Below, one piece after another: positions 57,782-64,000 of a stretch of 64,000 nt of DNA. The DNA is from Planctomycetota bacterium (GTDB lineage: Bacteria > Planctomycetota > Planctomycetia > Planctomycetales > Planctomycetaceae): contig JAURQH010000059.1 of the NCBI GenBank assembly GCA_030836185.1, positions 62,001-126,000 on the forward strand, given 5' to 3'. Positions within the stretch are counted from its first letter, which is position 1; each line of letters opens with the position of its first letter. A model generated the notes under the pieces. That model was not told the origin of the DNA and searched no databases. It was given only the letters and a program-made list of their open reading frames with translations. Both the position numbers and the translations under genes were made by a program.

Positions 57782-59185
57782 TCAGTCGTCAGTCAGGCGT
57801 TGTTCAAGAGGGATATCCCGGCCATGTGGATCGGCGTCGGGTGTTTCCAACTCGTCCTCAAGTTGTGACCGAAGTTCGGGGTTCAGGTAATGTTCGACCC
57901 GTGCTGCCGTGGCATGGAGGTGCGTATCGGGAAGCTGGAAATGTTTCGCCATGTAGGCTTCCCAAAGACGGTGAGATCGCACTAGTTTGCGAGCGGTGAT
58001 ACGCCCGATATCCGTTAAATGATAACCACTTGGGTCAGAGACAATCTGACGATCACGGCTCAATTTGATCACTGCCAGCCGCGACATCAGCCATCCCAAC
58101 CCCAGATGTCGACGAACAAGTTCGGTGGCACCGATTTGGCGTTCTTCCAAATGCGATTCTTCGATCCGATAGAGCAGGCCCAAAAGGTCATCTCCGGCAA
58201 TTTTTACCGAAAGTCGTGCTCTTTCAAAAAACTGGCTGACAATTCCGTATCGTGGGCTGAAGAAGACAGCAATCAGGAACAACATGCCACAAGTCCCCGC
58301 CATCATGCCCGCGGTCGAGGCATCTCGCACATTCTCAAACCCCAGACGAGGAAAGACCATTGCGGGAAGTGTAATGGCAAAAAGATGCCCCAAAAATGCA
58401 GACATCGCTGCGACACCTAACGAAATTGCGATTAAGCGAGCATACCGATCTGTCAATAAATGAGCGGTCGCTGCTGGAACAATCAATAAGGCAATGACGA
58501 GAATGTTTCCCACACTCTCGAATGCTGCGACCAGCGTGGCTGCTGTTGCCGCCATTAAGCCGTAATGCATAACGCGGGAATTGATGCCCATGGTTGTGGA
58601 TAGCTCGGGATCGAACGTGCTGATCTTGAGTTCTTTAGCAAACATGACCACCAAGAAGAGATTGATCAGCAGCATAATTCCATTGGTGATCGCGGGAGTT
58701 GGCGGTTCACCATTGACGGAAATGGCGGTCGTTTCGATGGTTCCGTAAAACACACAATCGGGATCAATATGTAACCCGCTAGGAGCCAAGCGAATCAACA
58801 ACAGCCCAAGTGCAAAGAGTGAAGTGAAGACCACTCCCAACGCAGCGCTGGCTTCCACTCGCCCAAGTTTTTGAATCCACTCAGTCAGAACGGCTGAAAA
58901 CACTCCAATAATCATCGCGCCGCCAAACATCACCGCATGGCGTGTCGCGTGATAAGTTTCAGTATCGATCCAGCCGCTCACCCGTAACGCATTGGCAAAT
59001 AAAATGGCACCGATGATTCCCAACAGCGACGTATGACTGAGTGCATCACCCATTAAGCTTTGTCGGCGGAGGACCAGAAATGTTCCCGGAATCGCACACG
59101 CCATCGCGGCGAGAGCAGCCGTTGTCGCCATCCAGGTGTCACGAAAATTCCAATCAGATGCGAGGTCCATAAATTCAGAGAACAT
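57782..59185 (-). CDS. Metal ABC permease fused to a DtxR-like repressor
   Basis: A 467-residue protein. Residues 1 to about 315 form an ABC-3 (zinc/manganese/iron) permease with about eight to nine membrane segments. The C-terminal part (about 332-435) is DtxR/MntR-like: a winged-helix region followed by the dimer/metal domain with H405 and E409 (SHRLWEAYM) and H424, E431, H432 (HLHATAARVEHYL). These positions match DtxR metal ligands H79, E83, H98, E105 and H106; DtxR C102 is replaced by Ala. The closest parallel I know is the chlamydial permease-repressor fusion YtgCR. It overlaps no gene but starts two bases after the TlpA-like gene ends. No ATPase or binding protein gene is adjacent. Confidence 0.85.
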   Translation of the reverse strand: MFSEFMDLASDWNFRDTWMATTAALAAMACAIPGTFLVLRRQSLMGDALSHTSLLGIIGAILFANALRVSGWIDTETYHATRHAVMFGGAMIIGVFSAVLTEWIQKLGRVEASAALGVVFTSLFALGLLLIRLAPSGLHIDPDCVFYGTIETTAISVNGEPPTPAITNGIMLLINLFLVVMFAKELKISTFDPELSTTMGINSRVMHYGLMAATAATLVAAFESVGNILVIALLIVPAATAHLLTDRYARLIAISLGVAAMSAFLGHLFAITLPAMVFPRLGFENVRDASTAGMMAGTCGMLFLIAVFFSPRYGIVSQFFERARLSVKIAGDDLLGLLYRIEESHLEERQIGATELVRRHLGLGWLMSRLAVIKLSRDRQIVSDPSGYHLTDIGRITARKLVRSHRLWEAYMAKHFQLPDTHLHATAARVEHYLNPELRSQLEDELETPDADPHGRDIPLEQRLTDD

Positions 59186-59187
59186 AT

Positions 59188-59796
59188 TCAGACTCCGCTC
59201 TCTTCCACGGGACTGGACACGGTTGCCTTCGATTCTGTCAGAGTCCGAGTCAACGCCTCTTCGAGTGATTCGTCATCGATCATGCTGCGATTCCACCAGA
59301 CTTTACCATCACGCCCGATGACCCATAACCCTGGAAGATAGTCACCTTCAAAGGCAATCAAGGTTTGCACCGCATTCATGCCAAACCCGTTGGGCCAGGT
59401 GATTTTTCGATCATCCAGCCACTCGATAATTTTCTGTTCATCCTGCGGGCCGGCAGCCGTCAGTCCGAAAAAACGGACTCCGTCGGATGCAAACTTCTCG
59501 TGTGCTTCGACCAACTCGGGAGCAGACTCGTAACAGGGCAGACACCAGGTCGCCCAAGCGACCACGACATAAACTTCACCCGCCAATTCGGTCTGATCGG
59601 GGCCTTCTCCCTTGACCCAAACGTCAGCATAAAGTTCGGGGGCTGCTTTTCCAATCGCCAGCCCACCTCCAACTGCGACCGAGTTTTGAGGGGACTTGAA
59701 CCATTGAACGAAGGCGAAACTCAACAGCACGGCTGCAATCAAAATCAGCGTAAACTCTTTGCCGGAGGATTGGATTTTGGGACGAGATTCGTTCAT
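59188..59796 (-). CDS. TlpA/ResA-like thioredoxin-fold membrane-anchored protein
   Basis: A 202-residue protein with an N-terminal membrane anchor (about 15-32) and a thioredoxin fold with active-site C85 and C88 in ATWCLPCYES. It probably reduces or isomerises extracytoplasmic thiols. The ATG at 59796 gives the anchor; a longer in-frame start is less likely. The stop is two bases before the metal-permease fusion start, so the two are co-transcribed. Confidence 0.85.
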   Translation of the reverse strand: MNESRPKIQSSGKEFTLILIAAVLLSFAFVQWFKSPQNSVAVGGGLAIGKAAPELYADVWVKGEGPDQTELAGEVYVVVAWATWCLPCYESAPELVEAHEKFASDGVRFFGLTAAGPQDEQKIIEWLDDRKITWPNGFGMNAVQTLIAFEGDYLPGLWVIGRDGKVWWNRSMIDDESLEEALTRTLTESKATVSSPVEESGV

Positions 59797-60014
59797 GGAG
59801 ACATTCAGTTGGAAAAACGGCAATTCGTCATATCAGTATAAGTCAGAGTCGACTTGGCGACAAACCGGTCGGCTCTACCTATTTTGAGTAGAAACGAAGG
59901 TGTTGTCTTAAGAAAACCGGGAAGAAATCCCGCTTTGCGTCTGGTCAGCTTATCTGATGGCCTTAGAATCGAATGATAACATATTCACAAATACCTTTCG
60001 ATTTTGAGTGTTTC

Positions 60015-60305
60015 ATGAATACCGGCAGCTCAGGTACAACTTCTGACTATGATCAATTCTCACGAGCGAATTGCATTAAAAAGGGGGCGATGTTCGGTTT
60101 TGCGCTGGGGATGCTGACAGGTCTCATTTGGATAGGAATCGCACCTCCCGAAGAAGCGGTCGAAATGGGACCAGCGTCTATTCAACGCTGGGGGAAGATC
60201 ATTCTTGTCGGCATCGGCATAGGTATTGTTGTCGGAGCCGCTTGGCCGAAACCCAAAGAGTCCTCCCCAGTCACCACTGATTCGCAAACCTCCATAGACC
60301 ATTGA
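60015..60305 (+). CDS. Small two-helix membrane protein
   Basis: A 96-residue protein with two hydrophobic segments (about 28-42 and 59-76), glycine-rich in the second, and a short polar tail. No family is recognised. It lies seven bases before a VWA-domain gene on the same strand, so the two are probably co-transcribed. Confidence 0.55.
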   Translation: MNTGSSGTTSDYDQFSRANCIKKGAMFGFALGMLTGLIWIGIAPPEEAVEMGPASIQRWGKIILVGIGIGIVVGAAWPKPKESSPVTTDSQTSIDH

Positions 60306-60312
60306 ATCAATC

Positions 60313-61449
60313 ATGCCCGAATATCGCTTCTCGAAGTTTGATGGATCCGAGCAGTTCTCGCCTCAATCGGCTGACGAACTGTTCGATCAATTGACCGAAT
60401 ACATGATGCAGTATGGCGATGAAGTTCTCGATCAACTGGATGACTGGGAAGTGACAAACCCTGAAGTCCTCGAAATGTTGATGAAGCAGGGTTTGATCGA
60501 CAAGGACTCGGAAGGCAAATATGTCGTCACACCCAAAGGGATCAAACGTGTCGAGATGAAGTCTCTCGAAGAGTTGTTCAACGTCGGTCGCAAAGGGCAA
60601 ATCGGAAAACATGACACCGAATTTCGTGGTGCGGGTGAAACACGACACGAAGAATCGAAGCCTTACGAATATGGCGACCCAATTTCCGATCTTAATATGC
60701 ACGAGACGTTGAAGAACGCCATCATGCGACAAGGCGGTGGGTCACCTGTGCAAATTGCCGAAGACGATCTGGTTGTCCACGAATCAGAATACCAGTCAAA
60801 TTGTGCGACTGTTTTGCTGGTGGATATGTCGGGATCGATGGGACGTTGGGGTAAGTTTGCTCAAGCCAAAAAAGTGGCGTTCGCTTTGCAATCGCTCGTG
60901 CGTGGACGGTATCAAGGTGACTTCTTGCAGATTGTCGGCTTCTACACATACGCGGCAGCTCTCTCGGAAAAACAGTTGATGAACTCGGCTCCCAAGCAAG
61001 TGAGCTTGTTCGATCCTCGTGTCCGTTTGCGAATCAATATCGATAACCCTCCCGCGTTCGTTCCCGAACACTTCACCAACATTCATGCGGGTCTGCAATT
61101 TGCTCGACGAACTCTCAAACGCCAGCCGGCACAAAATAAACAAATCATCGTCATCACCGATGGTGAGCCGACGGCTCACATCGAAGGTCGCGATATCATG
61201 CTGATCTATCCCCCTTCGCAACAGACCGAAGCGATCACTCTCGCTGAAGCCAAGCGTTGCGCCCAGGAAGGGATTAACGTCTCCAGTTTTGCTTTGATTG
61301 AGGATTACTTCTATCTCGAATTGATGAACTTCGTTGAGAAGATGGCGATGGTGACGGGTGGTATCTCTGCACATTGCAAAGCCGACAATTTGGGTTCGGT
61401 CGTGATTGACAGTTTCGTGAATGGTCGTAAGAAACGGCAGACACGATAG
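60313..61449 (+). CDS. VWA-domain protein (Mg-chelatase/MoxR-partner type)
   Basis: A 378-residue cytoplasmic protein. A charged N-terminal part with an acidic helical region is followed by a von Willebrand A domain with the MIDAS motif DMSGSM at 171-176, and a later TDGEPTAHIEG segment. This matches VWA proteins that pair with MoxR or ChlI-type AAA+ ATPases; the MoxR-like ATPase in this window (28334) is far away. Partner and target unknown. Upstream is a small membrane protein. Confidence 0.85.
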   Translation: MPEYRFSKFDGSEQFSPQSADELFDQLTEYMMQYGDEVLDQLDDWEVTNPEVLEMLMKQGLIDKDSEGKYVVTPKGIKRVEMKSLEELFNVGRKGQIGKHDTEFRGAGETRHEESKPYEYGDPISDLNMHETLKNAIMRQGGGSPVQIAEDDLVVHESEYQSNCATVLLVDMSGSMGRWGKFAQAKKVAFALQSLVRGRYQGDFLQIVGFYTYAAALSEKQLMNSAPKQVSLFDPRVRLRINIDNPPAFVPEHFTNIHAGLQFARRTLKRQPAQNKQIIVITDGEPTAHIEGRDIMLIYPPSQQTEAITLAEAKRCAQEGINVSSFALIEDYFYLELMNFVEKMAMVTGGISAHCKADNLGSVVIDSFVNGRKKRQTR

Positions 61450-61471
61450 GTTGAGAGACACTCGAACAACT

Positions 61472-62239
61472 TTATTCCACGGCCCGATCAAACCTTTGCG
61501 AGACGTTCTCCAGCATCTCTTTTAATGCCATGAATTCGCCACCCTGAGCCAGTATCTGAGCTCCTTCCTCGGCAAATTGTTTCAAGTGAGCTTCATCAGC
61601 GGCCGGCAATCCCCACGCTTTGCCATGTTTTTCACACGCGGCGGCCAACTTTGCACGGGCTTCATCCAAGGTGAATCCGGGATTCAGTTTTTTGATGCGT
61701 AATCCAAGATCTCCGGGCCCCATAAATAATCCATCAACTCCCTCAACGGCGGCAATCGCTTCGACGTTCTCGATCGCTTCGGGGGTTTCAATTTGAACGA
61801 CCAGAAATGTTTCGCGGTTGGCGTCGTCAGTGTAACTCTCTCCTCCAGAGAGATAAAATCCACTATCGAGTCCCGAGCCATCGAGACCACGGTCTCCAAT
61901 CGGTGGAAACTTGACTGCTTGAACCAATTCGCGGGCCCGTTCGGGAGTCGAAACGTGGGGAATCATCAAGCCGGTCGCACCATCTTCGAGGTATCGATAT
62001 AGCTTCGCTTTTTCGAGGGTCGGCGTGCGTAACATGCAATCGATGTCGTATTGATGAAAGTACGCCAACATCGACTGGATCTCACGGTCGGTCCAGGCAC
62101 GATGTTCGCAATCAAGCCAGATGGCATCGAAACCATAATGGGCCGCATGGCACACATAGGACGGAATAAAATGTCCCAGCGCGCAAACCTTTGCGACCTT
62201 GCCGGAACGTATTTTGGACAGCAGTTTGCTGGTTCTCAT
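61472..62239 (-). CDS. HpcH/HpaI-type aldolase
   Basis: A 255-residue class II aldolase of the HpcH/HpaI type. Signature segments are IWLDCEHRAW (metal and catalytic residues), MIPHVSTPERAREL, VVQIETPEAIENV (metal-binding E) and GLFMGPGDLGLRI. Members cleave 4-hydroxy-2-oxo acids or 2-dehydro-3-deoxyglucarate to pyruvate plus an aldehyde. It lies beside a sodium symporter and an SDR, suggesting catabolism of a sugar acid or hydroxy acid. Confidence 0.88.
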   Translation of the reverse strand: MRTSKLLSKIRSGKVAKVCALGHFIPSYVCHAAHYGFDAIWLDCEHRAWTDREIQSMLAYFHQYDIDCMLRTPTLEKAKLYRYLEDGATGLMIPHVSTPERARELVQAVKFPPIGDRGLDGSGLDSGFYLSGGESYTDDANRETFLVVQIETPEAIENVEAIAAVEGVDGLFMGPGDLGLRIKKLNPGFTLDEARAKLAAACEKHGKAWGLPAADEAHLKQFAEEGAQILAQGGEFMALKEMLENVSQRFDRAVE

Positions 62240-62268
62240 CAGGATGTCATTCTATAAGTGAGATATTA

Positions 62269-63840
62269 TTAATGATTAGTTTTGTCGGCCCGGTCCAGTT
62301 GAGTTTCGATGTAACTGACGAGGCTGCCGATAATCAGTGTGACAAACATGGTACTGGGAGCAATCCATTGAAAGCTAACGGGAGCAATCGTCTTTTCGAT
62401 GGGATCCAGGAATCCAAAGATTTCTCCTGAAAACGCAATGAGAATTGCCGTTGTCACGCCGCAAACAGAACCAATCCAGACTCCCAATGGTTTTGAAAAC
62501 GGAATAAACAACGCGAACACGAACAGGCAGAAGATCGGCGTCGTGAGCAAGTTGGTTGTCTTGGCCGTGACCGTCGTGATATTCCCCTCGATGGCTCCCA
62601 TGAAAGAACTGAAGAAGACCACAATCAATCCGATCGCAATCGCCAGACACCGGGCAAACATCATATGCGACTTATCCGATTGAGGTGCTCGGTCGAAACG
62701 GTCGAGGAAATCAGTCAGGACCACGGCGGTGATCGAATTGACGCCAGAGTCAATACTCGACATCGCCGCTGCAAACATGGCCGAGACCACCAGTCCTGAT
62801 ATCCCGACCGGCAGATGATATGAAATCATGTGTGGAAAGATATCATCGGCGGTCTTCTTCAAATCCATCTCTGCTGGTAAGGCTCCCGGAAATGCCTGGA
62901 AGTACCCCAACAAAGAGAAACCAACAAATGCCAGCGTGACACCGACAGTCACCGAGACACAAAGTTGGACAGCAAACGAACGGCGTGCGGCTTTCACATC
63001 GGTGGTCGACATAAAGCGTTGCACGGAGACCTGATCTCCTCCCGAAGTGGCGATGTACCACAAAGACATCGAAAGCAACGATCCAATGAACGTGATACGG
63101 GTACTGGGGTCGAAGCTGAAGATGGGTTGAGTGTCCCAGTTGGGATCCCATTCTGTGGGAAACCAGCCGAAGCCTCCCATCTGCCAACTGACCGTCCCAA
63201 TCACCAGCAATGCACCACCGAACAACAAAATGGTCTGCATCAAGTCGGTAATAACAACCGCTCGCAACCCCCCCAGTGAGGTGTATGTGATGGCGACCAC
63301 TCCCGTCACTGCGACGACGATGGGAATGTATTGTGGATCAAGTCCCAACATCAAAGTGAGTGCTTTGGCGGTGAGGAACAACAGCAGCGACATCCAGAAA
63401 AGCCGCAGGACGAGGAACATTGAGGCTCCCAGCAAACGAACTCCCAAGCCAAGTTTCACTTCTAATAGCTCGTAGGCACTCGTGACCTTATGCTTCATAT
63501 AAACTGGCAAGAGAACATAAGCGACCACGATATAAACGATGGGTAAACCGAGATAATTGGCCAGATAGCCGGGGCCTTTACCAATCACTTCGCCCGGTAA
63601 CGAGAGGTAAGTGATGGTGCTGAGCAACGTCGCAAAGAGGGAAACACCGATCAGCACCGGGTTCATGTTGCCGCTGCCGGTAAAGTATTCGGACGTCGTT
63701 TTCTGCGTGCGTCCGTAATACCATCCGAGAGTGATCGTGCCGAGGGCATAAAGTACAATGATGCCGATATCGATGGGCGTTAGCCCGGAAGATTCAGTCA
63801 CCGTCTTGATCGAATTGGCGAGTATCAAGGGAGTGTTCAT
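62269..63840 (-). CDS. Sodium:solute symporter (SSS family)
   Basis: A 523-residue polytopic membrane protein with about 13-14 hydrophobic segments and SSS markers: TGSGNMNPVLIGVSLFATLLS near residues 55-75 in two parts, and the GGLRAVVITDLMQTIL segment in the middle. The family co-transports sugars, amino acids or organic acids with sodium. It probably imports the substrate of the neighbouring aldolase and SDR. It follows the SDR gene after six bases. Confidence 0.9.
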   Translation of the reverse strand: MNTPLILANSIKTVTESSGLTPIDIGIIVLYALGTITLGWYYGRTQKTTSEYFTGSGNMNPVLIGVSLFATLLSTITYLSLPGEVIGKGPGYLANYLGLPIVYIVVAYVLLPVYMKHKVTSAYELLEVKLGLGVRLLGASMFLVLRLFWMSLLLFLTAKALTLMLGLDPQYIPIVVAVTGVVAITYTSLGGLRAVVITDLMQTILLFGGALLVIGTVSWQMGGFGWFPTEWDPNWDTQPIFSFDPSTRITFIGSLLSMSLWYIATSGGDQVSVQRFMSTTDVKAARRSFAVQLCVSVTVGVTLAFVGFSLLGYFQAFPGALPAEMDLKKTADDIFPHMISYHLPVGISGLVVSAMFAAAMSSIDSGVNSITAVVLTDFLDRFDRAPQSDKSHMMFARCLAIAIGLIVVFFSSFMGAIEGNITTVTAKTTNLLTTPIFCLFVFALFIPFSKPLGVWIGSVCGVTTAILIAFSGEIFGFLDPIEKTIAPVSFQWIAPSTMFVTLIIGSLVSYIETQLDRADKTNH

Positions 63841-63846
63841 GATGAT

Positions 63847-64000
63847 TTACCAGGCGGTCCAGCCTCCATCAACAATAAGATTTTGTCCCGTGAGATAACT
63901 GCCCGCGTCACTCGTCAAGAGGAGCAAGGCTCCTTTCAACTCGTGAGGTGCACCCATTCTCTGCATCGGACTTTTGTCTTTGAGACGAGTCACCATCTCG
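63847..64000 (-). CDS. SDR oxidoreductase (3' end only)
   Basis: The last 50 or so codons of a short-chain dehydrogenase/reductase run off the right edge. The end shows [19 protein letters not shown] and [17 protein letters not shown], the typical SDR C-terminus. The stop is six bases before the symporter start, so it belongs to the aldolase-symporter catabolic set. Confidence 0.8.
   Translation of the reverse strand, partial: EMVTRLKDKSPMQRMGAPHELKGALLLLTSDAGSYLTGQNLIVDGGWTAW

Noticed and set aside
60796-61491. 231-codon minus-strand frame
   Set aside because: Antisense to the VWA protein with its MIDAS motif.

Overview
The window looks like chromosomal DNA of a planctomycete, most likely order Planctomycetales. 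The hallmarks are a PVC-type CxxCH haem-binding protein with a propeller N-terminus (18281-20950), a DUF1501 twin-arginine protein (12534-13901), a secreted sulfatase, a secreted squalene-cyclase-repeat protein, a scattered Tad secretion trio, an ABC permease-CPBP protease fusion, and short spread-out transcription units on both strands. I saw no rRNA, tRNA or CRISPR array.

Layout. 1-7.5 kb: DUF2339/DUF3999 envelope pair, A-type Fe-S carrier, DUF493 protein, HlyD-like adaptor, squalene-repeat protein, AlkD-like protein. 7.5-14 kb: sulfatase, secreted esterase, S9 peptidase, DUF1501 protein. 14-17.2 kb: a minus-strand three-gene set of SbtA-type bicarbonate permease, isocitrate dehydrogenase and a carbonic-anhydrase-like protein that lacks normal zinc ligands. 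17.2-25.4 kb: an accessory zone with strong hairpins, a DUF2294 gene interrupted by a stop codon, the haem-binding protein, dispersed palindromic repeats, an intact yjbQ gene, a duplicated yjbQ tail next to a HEAT-like gene between 29-nt direct repeats, a methyltransferase and a nucleotidyltransferase bicistron. 25.4-34.7 kb: PQQ-like propeller protein, zinc-ribbon membrane protein, MoxR-type ATPase, FGE-fold protein, truD, tadC-tadB-tadA. 35-42.4 kb: RND efflux pair, a collapsed Ser/Thr kinase pseudogene, and an HtrA/LamG-like/SirB1 fusion. 42.7-44.5 kb: ilvN-ilvC with a terminator. 44.5-48.1 kb: repeats, SRPBCC protein, glycosyltransferase, homoserine dehydrogenase. 48.3-54.7 kb: futalosine-route menaquinone genes mqnA-mqnC, an ABC ATPase with its permease-protease fusion, and an amidohydrolase that could be the aminodeoxyfutalosine deaminase. 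54.7-64 kb: IS4 remnant, HEAT-propeller protein, metal ABC permease fused to a DtxR-like repressor, TlpA-like protein, VWA protein, then an aldolase, sodium symporter and SDR group that looks catabolic.

The best leads for new biology are the carbonic-anhydrase-like/icd/sbtA cluster, the permease-repressor fusion resembling chlamydial YtgCR, and the yjbQ-tail unit flanked by direct repeats. Functions are inferred from recognised sequence motifs only; no database search was run.
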